From contig MU858288.1 of the NCBI GenBank assembly GCA_033297075.1, forward strand, positions 1-50,814: 50,814 nucleotides of DNA, written 5' to 3'. Shown in pieces: positions 32,563-43,700 of the stretch. The notes below the pieces were generated by a model that saw only the letters and a list, made by a program, of their open reading frames with translations, was not told the origin of the DNA and ran no database searches. A program made the position numbers and the translations under genes. Source of the DNA: Rhypophila decipiens (lineage: Eukaryota; Ascomycota; Sordariomycetes; Sordariales; Naviculisporaceae). Position 1 is the first letter of the stretch. Each line of letters starts with the position of its first letter.

Positions 32563-34044
32563 TCATGTTCTCTCATCGGGTGTGACGGGGTATACATCAT
32601 GACCGTACGTATTGTTCAACGTCACAGCCCCCACCACATTCCCATTCTCGAGTCTGATCCAGGTGTCCAGCTCAGCATCCTTTCCGCCCGATCCAATGCC
32701 ATCCAGCGTCACCAAGACCTGTCTACCACCCCTGATGAAGTTTCCATACCCTCCATGCCCGGTGTGCTGCCCAAAACAGAGATCCAATCCCCGCTTGTTT
32801 CCTTTCCGTCCAGTGGTTTCGCTCGGGATGGTGCCATCCCACCGTGCGCACCAGGTATCCCCGTGATCATGCCCGGAGAAGACGGCCACCAATCCTTGCG
32901 TCGAGGCGAGTGCTTTCATGAAAGGAACGTCCTGTTCACCATAGGCACAAGTCCCGTCATTTCTCCCATCAGCACACCAGCCTAGTCCCTGGCCGCCGAT
33001 GGGATTGTCCTCATTGACTCCAGGCTGTTTGTGGGCATTGATTCCCTTTTCTTGGAGAGTGTGGGAGGCGTTGATGGGGATGTGGACGAATGCCAAGGAC
33101 GGAATGACTTTGCCATCGGACTGAGATTGAATCTCGGAGTTGGTCTCTTGGAACCATGTCACTACGTTCTCGTCAACCCAATCTGCCTGGGTGATCCACG
33201 TTGAGACATTCGTTCTGTTGGGACCGGTAGCTGTTGACTGCTGGAAGAAATGACCGCCTCGACTGTCGAAGAACCAGAGAATTAGGGCCGGTAGACATGT
33301 TGTAGCGGTGCAATCTGGTCTTGGATAGACGGGGAGGTAATAATTCGACACCCCGGCATTAGGATGCGAGACCATGGACCGGGTACGCGAGTGAAGTGGC
33401 CACTGAGAGACTTCATGGTCGAATATGTGATTGCGTGAGAGGTTAAAGCTGCTGTCGTGATTACCGTAGGTCGATGACCAGGTGAGATTACGTTCAACTA
33501 TGGGCGCCACCATCTGGTCCAGGTAAAGCGTGCTGTTTTCGACAAACGTATTCTCGCCCGTGATCAGGTCCCCGTTCAGAACGACAAAGTCGATGTCAGG
33601 TTCAGAATCGAGGACTTGGTTGATCACGCCGACTGACTTGACGTCTTGCGCTGGACCCCATGTGTCCCAGGCATCTGTGCAAGAAGAATAAGCAAACGAG
33701 GTTCAAGAGCAACGGGCAAGGGAAGTGGCTAAAGACATACTCTCGCCAAAGTGAAGGTCTTCAAAAATGGAGATCCGAAATCTACCATTCTGATTGAAGC
33801 TGAGCGGTGCTAGCTCTTGGTTACTGTGTTTTGATCCCGGGAGAAAAGGGTATTGTTGACCAGGGGATGACAGGAGTAGGAATACTCCAAGGATGATGGC
33901 GAACATGGCTAGGACGTGGATAATATTCGATGACCGAGGCCTTCGCGGATGTCCATTCTTCTCCGCCGTGGTAGTTGGGAAGAAGTGTTTGGCTCCATTG
34001 CCAAAGTCCTCACGACTCGAAAGTTGAAATTTTAAGCAACCCAT
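32563..34044 (-). CDS. Dcr2-like calcineurin-type metallophosphoesterase
   Basis: Two exons, 33741-34044 and 32563-33674, with a 66-bp GTATGT..CACAG intron; 471 residues. All metal-ligand motifs of the calcineurin-like phosphoesterase fold are present in order: EDLHFGE (D-x-H), NGDLITGEN (GD), YGNHDS (GNHD), FVHIPI (H), and SGHDHGDTW (GHxH). The splice creates FGENAWDTWG between the first two. A hydrophobic segment (IIHVLAMFAIILGVFLLLSS, about residues 41-60) after a basic N-terminus looks like a type II membrane anchor. The catalytic part would then face the lumen or outside, consistent with several N-x-S/T sites. It hydrolyses phosphoesters; yeast relatives are Dcr2 and Sia1, whose substrates differ, so the substrate is open. 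Start chosen at the ATG at 34044; the frame upstream has no other ATG. Repeat array C lies about 170 bp upstream. Confidence 0.88.
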
Positions 34045-37000
34045 CTTGCTTGGATGAAATTGTAGGGACTGGAATGACCACCCCAACCACCAGACCAAGC
34101 TCAAGCCACATGCCCGGCATCACGAGCTGTTTTTGGGATGACAATATATAAAAATGCGGGGTGAGAGGACCAGGGACGACGCCGCTGCTAAAACCACCAT
34201 CTTTGGCCTTTGATCTAGGCAATTATTCGAACCAGTGAAGACATTTATTCGAGCCAGTCAAGGTATTTATTCAAGCTACTTAAGGCATTTATTCGAGCCA
34301 GTCAAGGTATTTATCTGAGCTAGTCAATGTGTTTATTTGAGCTAGTTGAGGTGTTTATCCAGGTAGTCGAAGTATCTATCTCAAATAGGTATTATGCTGG
34401 TCTTGAAATACCAGATTGAAGGCAAAGACAGTGGTTTTAGCTAGGGAGACGGTGGTCTAGCGGTCACGAACGACGATGATGTTGATTTAGAAACGATTTC
34501 AACGGTTCGTGGCTGGAATAAGGTTTGTGACTGGTATGATTGTATGACCGCAGCGTTGCCATGGGGGTATGACCTCACTTCCCCTGCCAAGACCTTGCAA
34601 CTGTCTTGTGTTCCCGTAATGGCAAAATTTACATTTAAATCGAAATGGGTGGTGCTGAGGGTGCAAGACATGGAACAGGAAGGCAGAGCAGCAACTGTAC
34701 TGGTGATGGCGGATTAGAGGAATACAGTGGGATGTCAAAATGGGGTCAAGGGAAAACGAGGCCGTCGTCTGGAGCCGCAATAACATGAGGCTTTGCATGT
34801 ACGGAGTAAAACATCGTACACGCGTGCATAACACCACTTGCCAGGCATCTGTATTGTTGGGCGGAATCAACGGTACGGAAATACAGGGAGAAGCTTGCTG
34901 AGCCGCTCTTTGCCATGAAGATCGTCGCAAATCCCAGCTCAGACTCCCGAGTCTGTTATCAGGTATCCATATGTAGTCAACAGGAAGGTGACAAAGCGGT
35001 AAGGTGGTACTCCGAAGTGGAATCCTTCACGGAAACTCCATATCAGAGGGCCAGGAACGGAGTTTCCTGATGTCGGGGAATCTCTATATCTTCACGCGGT
35101 GATAGTTGATACCAAGCCCAATTACAAGAGACTTCTCCCGAGATGAGACCAACGTTCTAGAAGACTGAGATACCTATGACCCGTATGTCTGTCAGAGTAG
35201 CAATCCGTATTCCGATTAGACGAGTGTCGTCCCAGTACGGTGGACGAGGAGCTGATCGCTGCAGTGACCAGGCAGGAGAAGAACACAACGCAAAAAAGTC
35301 CTTCCGCGGAGCAAACTGGCACTGGGAGGGTTGAGAAGATGCAGGCACCTGCCAAAAGAACCTGAGGCACAGGTGGTCGCTGTGCGGAGGTGGGACAGCA
35401 TTTCAGCTTCGGACCTTGTAATTGGCGACGGGCATCTCGGGGACGAATCATGCCGCGTCGTCGGGGATTTCGTCGGCTTGCGTCCGGAGCAGTGTAATCT
35501 TTGTGACAAGCTCTGTCATCCAGAACGGCACCGAGTGGCGAGATGTGTCATGAAACTGTTAATTCATCACTGCATTTGTTATTGGGCATCGGGGCAGTTG
35601 CAGATGATCGAGTTGAGTTGGGCATGTCAGAGGAGAAATTGCACGGCCGCCGTCATTGAAGAAATGCCCGGAGCAGTGGATCAAGCGATTTGACCTTCCT
35701 TCAGCGGGGAATCTGCGGGAGGATGGGGCCAAGCCAGGGGAGATGACGATGGTGATTCGTTCACAAGCCAGCTCTTGCCCCGTGCTTGTGCTTGAGGAAC
35801 CCACCGATCCTGGGACCCACAGCGGGGCAGCTGCTTGTCCCCGAACACCACTGTGAGTGAAGAGACGGGAGTTGCTACCGTGTACGGGTTAACGTGAATT
35901 TTCACTGCAATCAAGAGAATACCTGTCAATCGACTCTTCAGGGTAGCTCCAAGCTCCAGCAACCCGGGAAGCATAGCAAGCCAAAGTGGCCCAGGTGTAT
36001 CGCGGGACCTGGCTTGATGCCCGGTGTGTGGAGTGCACCTTCCCAGGTTCAGCCTTCGGGCCGGTGGGTCTGCCGTTTCTCGGTGGTGGAATGGAGGAAG
36101 CCTGGCAGGTGCATTATGCGCTGGCATCTCACCTGTCACAGACTCTATCAAACCAAGATCTCTGGGAAGCCTCACCAATGTTTCGGAGGAGTGTAGTTGA
36201 TGGATTCAGAGCGTGTTTGGCGCTTCTAGTTTTAAAAGACATTTGAAACTGCCGCGAGCCGCAAAGCTTCTCGGCAGGTCTAAGAAGGTTCTAACCCAGA
36301 GAGGATAAGCCCTGTTTCTTTTTAAAGACATTTGGTGACTTTGGTGGGGTCTGTGGAGCGGGAAAGTGCATCACAGCCGCCCTCAGCCACTTTTCACTCC
36401 GTTTTGGCGGCAGACGGGCAGAATTAAACTTTTTTTTATCTTCATCGATTCACACTCACAATCATCATCAATCAGGCTTCTCTCTCCGCCCTGTCGTCAG
36501 ATCAATGCACCCGGCCAAATTCCCCGTCCCATCATCCGCTGCTTGGTATACGGACACAAATTTTAATTGGCGCTTCCCGAACGAACCGACTGTGGCCCAT
36601 TGTTGGATGCCGACCTGCCAGCGGGACCTGGGCCCTGATCCTGGCTTGTTGGAGTCCATCACTGCAGGCATAACAACAGCACTTCCAGCGTCGCCATTTG
36701 TCACGGACGGTATCGGAACAATTCTGGGGAATATTTGCCTGGAGTCGAGTGGTGCAAGATTTGTAACCAACCAATTGATATGCCAAAAAACACACCAGCT
36801 GTTCCAGCTTTGCCCTTTTGTCCTTTCTGAACACCCCAAACTCCCTTTCTACGCCGCACAATCGCGCCGACTGATTATATGGGACAACACATTCATCACT
36901 TGCAGTCAGTGCGACCCTGGCCAGCGCATTTCTCATCATCACATTAATTTCCCTGGTCCAATTTCAGTGTGGCTTGACCTCTTGATCCCCCCCAAAGAGA

Positions 37001-37726
37001 CGAGACGACCATCTCACGACCCCAAGATGCTGACCCAGCCCAATCTTTCGCCCAGTTGGTATGTACTTGGGACGTACAGATGGTCGCCAAAACTGCAACC
37101 CAGATCTCGAGATCAGCACAGGGTTTCAGGTTCTACCAAGGAGGCTGAGTGAAGCTAGGCTCAGCTCGTGATTGGCTCCCTGTCCTGCTGTCGTAACTTC
37201 AAAACCCCCAGCTCGATGACTGATGCAAGGCGTTCAAAGGGGGTTAGCGAGGGGGTGTTGGCACTGTGCGCTGCCCAGTCCTGCAAGTCCCAGTGGTCGG
37301 CCCCCAGGCATCACAGACAACTGGCACCGTGTGCTTGTGCGTGATGCGACCCATGCTTGCCGGCGCGGCGTGGATTGCTCTGAAATCGTGGTGCCTTCGC
37401 AAATCGGCCTGCAAGTGTGCGGCCAACACTCCCAATACATGTTGGTGAAATCTCCCGCATTCCAGTTTTTTTCTTCCTTTGCCGTCTCTTCCAAGGGTTT
37501 CCCTCCTTTTACGTCCTACTTGCGTATCTCGGAACGTGCCTCGTGGTTTTGCTTGCGTGCCTGACTGAGAAATCCCATTACCAACTCTCAACTGTGCCAT
37601 GTGGCCCAGCACTCCAGATCTCCTTCGAGCAGCCTAGCTAGCTGTCTTGAAACTTGTCTGCCTACTTCTCTCGACGGGTTCTTTTTGTTATTTGACTTCT
37701 TGTCGTTCTCCAGCTGCCTCGCCAGC
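34045..37726. other. Long intergenic region upstream of two divergent genes
   Basis: This 3.7-kb stretch separates the phosphoesterase (-) from the NRPS-derived gene (+) and holds array C (34217-34370). Open frames such as 36505-37152 (+) and 36468-36839 (-) overlap each other and show no family features. A C/T-rich leader with in-frame GTG but no ATG precedes the start at 37727. Confidence 0.5.
34217..34370. repeat. 22-bp-period tandem repeat, array C (7 units)
   Basis: Seven units of exactly 22 bp start at 34217, 34239, 34261, 34283, 34305, 34327 and 34349; a degraded eighth may follow. The consensus begins AGGCATTTATTCGAGC and ends CAGTCA, the same unit as array B with G instead of C at one place. 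The array sits 173 bp upstream of the phosphoesterase ATG, thus within or next to its promoter. Confidence 0.87.
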
Positions 37727-40700
37727 ATGGATACTCCAGAACACACCCCTCCCATCCCGCGCCTCGACATGTCGACATCATGGCTGCTCCTCGAAGACGA
37801 ACCGGTCGAAAATCGACTCCTGGCTGTGGTAGCCCAAGTGTTGGACATGGACAAGGAAGACGTTCAGGTGCACGAGTCCTTCTTGGACCTGGGAGGAGAT
37901 GATCAGACTGCCTCGGCGCTGCGAAAGTCGTGCATGCATGCTGGGATGGATGTCAAAGTCAAGGATATTCTTCGATGCGCGACCCTCGCCGAGCTCCAGA
38001 CCTGCGTCGTTCCCTGTGCGAGACAACCGCCCTCACCCGTCGGAAGCGATATCGTCGAGATGGTCGAGCCCATAATGGTTGCGCCACTGGAAATACACAA
38101 AGCTAGTGGACTCTATCTCCAAGAACCCAAGTCCGCCCATTCACGGCATTCGAGCCAGTCAAGCTCGAAATCGCACTCGGCGCATTGGACCGACATTGAG
38201 AAGGCGCTTGGAACACAAAAATCCGTCTCTAGAATAGCAACCGTACGGCCAAAGGCGGGCTTACTGGAAGGGAAACTCGTCGCTCTCCTGACCCTTGCGA
38301 ACACCGGTTCAGCGGAAACGAGCCCAACAGCCATAAACCTCATCCCCCAAGCCCATTCTCACTTTGCAGCAACTCAAGTCGCTGCGCTGAAAGAAGTGGC
38401 CGAATCCGTTCTTGCAGCTGACAATATCCCCGATGTGTGGATTGCGCTGGACGGGATGCCGCTTACCGAGTCCGGGGAGATCGACATCCGGCGGATTCGG
38501 ACGTGGGCCCAGAATATTAACAGCCATATCCTGCAACAGGCGCTAAGCCTTGAGAACCAGGAGGCCCTGCAAGCACCATCATCGCAAATGGAAAAGTCGC
38601 TGCAAAGGTTAGTCAGCAAGGTCCTGGACGTGCCGCAGAGTCAGATTGGTGTCAACTTTTCCTTTTGTCAACTTGGCGGCGATGAAATGACAGCAATCGA
38701 ACTGGTGGCGCGGTGCAAGCATGAGTCCATCTTCATCAACGCCTCCGAAGCTCTCGAGTCCAACACACTAGCCGATCTCGCCGCCATGGCTGCGTCGCGG
38801 GGCGGATTGGCCCACAAATGGGACGATGAGACCAAGGACTCCTTCGCCCTGTCGCCCATGCAACACCTGTATTTCCAGACTGCCATGGGCGGCGAGGTGG
38901 ACCATCGGGCATCGGTCGATGGGAGCTACCGCTTCAACCTCAGCTTTCTTTTACGATTTAAAAAGCATTACACTCTCGAGGATATTTCGGCTGCGATAGC
39001 TGCTGTGGTCGGCCATCACCCCATGCTGCGGTCGCGTTTCAGCCATGGGATGACGGGCTGGATGCAAAGGGTACTGCCCGACGTTGCTGGATCGTATGCC
39101 ATCCGATCTCACTCGGTCTCGTCCGAAAATGAACTGGAGCGAATTATTGCAGCGACGCAAAACGCGATTGATGTGACCAATGGACCCCTTTTTGTGGCCG
39201 ACTACATCACGACTCATGACAGCCAGCAGATGGTCTATCTTGCGGCCCATCACCTCGCCGTCGATATCCCGTCGTGGCGCATCATCATCCACGACCTGGA
39301 CGAGCTCTTGGACAATGGCAGCCTCTTGTCTCAGCGGTCCATGCCTTTCCACAAATGGGTTGATCTCCAAAGGTCGTCTATCCAAGGTGTGCCATCCGAC
39401 GAGCTTCTCCCTTACCAAGTCCAGCCTGGAGATTATGCCTATTGGGGCTTGCAGAGCATGCCCAACACCTATGCCGATGCAGTCGAGGTCAGCTTTTCGT
39501 TAAGCCATGAGCTCACGTCTATACTTCAGACATCCTGCAACCAGGTCTTCAAGACGGACTGTGTAGATATATACCTCGCCGCTCTGATGCTGTCATTTGC
39601 ACAGACCTTCCACGACCGGCCAGTCCCGGTCATCTGGAACCAAGAGCATGGACGAGAGCCCACGAACCAGGATGTCGACATTTCGGAAACGGTTGGCTGG
39701 TTCACATCGCTATGCCCAATAAACCAGACCATCGAGACCTCGGACGACTTTATCTCGGTCCTCCGCCACCTCAAGGACACGCGTCGCTCCATCCCAGCAC
39801 GCGGGTCCCAATATTTCGCTTCTCGTTTTTACAATCAAGATAGCCCCGATCTCTTTACACACGACTGGCCGTTCGAGATAATATTTAGCTATGCAGGATC
39901 TTACCAACATTTGGAGCGCGACAATGGCGTGATGGAACTACTGCCGATGCCCGGCCGGACACTCGCTTCCAAGACGTCAGACATTGGGTCCAAGGTCGGC
40001 CGCATTGCCTTGTTCGAGATCAGCGCCATGATTGACCAAGGCACTGCCAAGATCAAGTTCTTGTACAGCCGTTACTCCAAGGACCAAGAACGAATTTCGT
40101 TGTGGGTGCAAAACTACGAACACTTGCTGCTGGAAGCCATTGGGAGGCTCAGATATCACCCTCAAGAGCTGACGTTGGCCGACGTCCCGCATCTCGACGT
40201 CACCTATGAAGGCCTACACAAATTCAACAAACAACAGGTGCCCAACTTGAAGCTGGCCAGTGTTCGTGACATCGAGACCATCTACCCGGTGACGGCAGTT
40301 CAACAAAACATTTTGGTCAGCCAAGCCCAGCGACCCGAGACATGCTATCTCCACGCCATCTACGAATTTGCATCTCCCAACGGCGACTCGATCGACACGG
40401 CAAGAATATGTACGGCCTGGCAGCAGGTTACGATGCGACATGCCGCACTGAGGACAGTGTTTACCGATAGCGTCAGCGAGACCGGACTTTGGGACATGGT
40501 GATCCTGCGTCGAGCGTCGCCCGAAATGCTTTTCATCGACACCGCCCCTGCCGAAGATCCCGTATATGAGCTCAGCAACCTCCCCAACCTGCGGCCGGCC
40601 GACAACAAACCATTGCACAGGCTGACCGTCTGCAAGGCGCCGACTCGGACTTTCGTAAAGTTGGACATCAGCACTGCACTCTGCGACGTAGGTGGTGCAT

Positions 40701-43700
40701 TCCCCTTTGTAGCGCTAACAATCGCTGATAATCGTCTAGTCTACGAGCATCCACATCCTCCTCTATGACCTCCGAAGAGCATATGTTACAGAAAGAGCCG
40801 TCTTGGACGCAGTCCATTTCTCGTACCCCCAATATCTCCAGTTTCTCAAGGGAATCCGACAAGAGACAAGCATTGCCTTCTGGCGTGAACGACTTGACGG
40901 TGTTTCGCAATGCCACTTTCCACGGTTAAGCCTGGCCAAGGAAAGGAAGCAAAAGTTCTCCAACGCTTGCATTGATCTCGATATCACTTCATATGAACTG
41001 TCGGCATTTGGTCGCACTCACAAAACCACGACGGCGGATATTCTGCGTCTCGCTTGGGGTCTGATCTTGAGGTGTTTTACCGGCTCCAACAACGTCTGTT
41101 TTGGATATCAGACCATGGGGAGGGATGAGTCCGTGGAGGGTCTGCGGCATGCTGTCGGAGCATATGCGAATGTGGTCCCTTGCAACTACGAACTGCCATC
41201 CTACACCCCGCTAACGCTTGCCCTAAAAACAGTCGAGGCGCAGATGGAAGCTTGCCTGCCTCACCAGAACTTTACCGTGGCGGAACTGCAGCATGCGATG
41301 GGTGTCAAGGGCGGCGAGCGCCTGTTCAATTCCTGTCTAACATTTACCGAGGAGCCCGGTGGTCTCAACAGCAAGTTCACGACGAGAACGAATTTTGAGC
41401 TGAAGCCCGTCTCACTGCAACAGACTTTTGATGTAGACGTCGTCATCAATGCTCGCTTCTCGAGTGGCAAGCTGGTGGTTGATATTGGCCAGCGCATAAT
41501 GTCCCCCGAGCAGTCGCTCAACGTGGCCAGTACTTTTGGAAAGGCCATCCGCTCCATCCTGGCATCGCCGACCACGCACGTCGGGTTGGTTGACCTCTTT
41601 AGCGACAGGGACTATGCGCAGATTGTTGCCTGGGGCGCCGAGTCCCCGCCAGCCAGTGATGCTCAGGTCCAGTGTGTCCTCCACGAACTGATCACCAAAC
41701 AAGCCTCTCTCCAGCCAAACGGACAAGCCATCTGCTCTTGGGATGGGTCGTTTACTTACGAGCAGCTAGATGAAGATGCCACCAAGCTGGGCCATTACCT
41801 CGTTGAGGCCGGCGTTGGGCCACACTCGGTCGTTCCGGTGGTCATGGAAAAGGGTCGGCTTGCACCTGTGGCAATGTTGGCGGTGCTCAAGGCTGGCGGC
41901 GCTTTCGTTCCAATCGACGCCTTGGAACTCGGTATGATACAACCCATATTCGAACGGCTCAACTCAAGAGTTGCCATCGCCTCGGAACTTGCCTCTTCTG
42001 TACTACGAAACCTCTTCGAGACGGTGGTTGTTGTGGACGACGACCTGATGGCCCACCTCCCAGACGGTCAAGGATCGCTGACTTCGATGGCCGCCCCAAG
42101 CGATCCCGCCTGTATCCTTTTTGTCCCGACTTCGTCCAACGAAGCGCGAGGCGTCTCGTTCAGCCACTCGGCCCTCTCTACTGCGCTCCTCGGTCAGGGA
42201 CCGGCCGCCAAGATCACGGCTCTCAGTCGGGTGATGCAGCTGTCGTCTTTCAATGTTGACATATGCATCGCCGAGATATTTACGACGCTCATATACGGTG
42301 GCTGTGTCTGTGTGCCGTCGGCGTCTGAACGGCTGCAAGACTTTACCGGAGCAGTGAACCGCATGCAGGTCAATTGGTCCTACATGACTCCCTTGCTGTC
42401 CCGCAAGGTCGACCCAGCTCTCCTGCCATCACTCAAGGTGGTTTGTTTCCGGACGCGGAGTCTTGACGAGGACACTTATTCTCCCTGGCATGGCAAAGCC
42501 AATGTCATTCTGGCTTACGGCCCACAAGATGTTTCACCGCTGGGCATCTCATTTTTGGAGGCGATCGGGACGCAGCATCTTCGCAGCATCGGCCGACCAT
42601 TCTGCGGCAACCTCTTGGTTGTCAATCCTGACGATCTCAAGAAGCCGGTTCCTGTCGGGGCCGTTGGAGAGCTCATCGTCCAGGGCCCAACACTGGGATG
42701 CTCTTATCCCAACAGGGAGTCGACCATCGGACCCATCTCGCCTCTCGGTGTGGCCACGGGCAGCAAAGCTCGGTACTTCAAGACGGGACATCGCGTACGA
42801 TACACCGAGGGCGGGCTCATGGAGTTTATCTCCAATAAGCGGGAGGACCCCGAGATTGACGGCAAAGTTGTCAACATTGTGGACATTGAGGAATATCTCC
42901 GGCGGTGTCTTGGCCAAGGAATTGATGTAATCGTTGATACGCTGACTTTTAGAGGTTCCAAGAATGCTCCGGTCCTAGCAGCGTTTGTGGAACTTGGTGA
43001 CAGTGTTTTGGACGAGGACGAGAGTCTGGCGAACCTGAGCACTGCGACTCGGGAAAAGATCTCAACTGCCAGACAGCTCGTCGAGATCGGACTCAAGAGC
43101 GCGAATGCACCGACTCTGACCCCGTCCATCTATATTCCTGTCAGACACCTTCCCATCACCCCGTCGCTCAAAGTCAACCGACGACGGCTCCAGAAGATGA
43201 TCAGCGGGCTCTCGAGGGAACAGCTTGTCAATCTCTCCACTGTGCCCAGTACCAAGGACGCCACACTGCAGCTGAAGCCATTGCCGCTGACCAAGAGCGA
43301 GGAGAAAATGCGCGCCATTTGGGCAAATGTTTTGGGAATTGACCGGGCCAGTATTGGAACGACGGATTGCTTCTTTGCTCTGGGGGGTGATGACACCACG
43401 GCTGTACGCCTGGTCACCGCTTGCCGACGCGAAAATCTTTCCGTCCCTATCGCATCTGTGCTGGACAACCCTACACTGACTGAGCTTTGCAAGGCAATGG
43501 TTCCGATTGAGCCGACCCCTGCCGCAGTCGTTCCAAAGACAACTCCGTCTCTTCCGACAGTGCCTTCGCTACCTTCTCCTGCGCCAGCAAACGTCGCTGC
43601 CCACTCGATAAAAGACACCTTCATCCAGAAGGTCCTTGCGCCCAAGATCGGCGTTGATCCCGCGACCATCGCCGATGCTGCTGAGGCGTCTGCCGTGCAG

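Noticed and set aside
35681..36178. 165-codon frame on the minus strand
   Set aside because: Overlaps other frames on the plus strand, starts without context and shows no conserved-looking segment.
36505..37152. Open frame of 215 codons on the plus strand with a true ATG
   Set aside because: Two minus-strand frames of 120-140 codons cover the same bases, composition is proline-rich and irregular, and no domain or intron pattern is seen. Not enough to call a gene.
37601..37726. N-terminal extension of the NRPS-derived protein by 42 residues
   Set aside because: The frame is open but the first codon is GTG, not ATG; the first ATG in frame is 37727 with good context.
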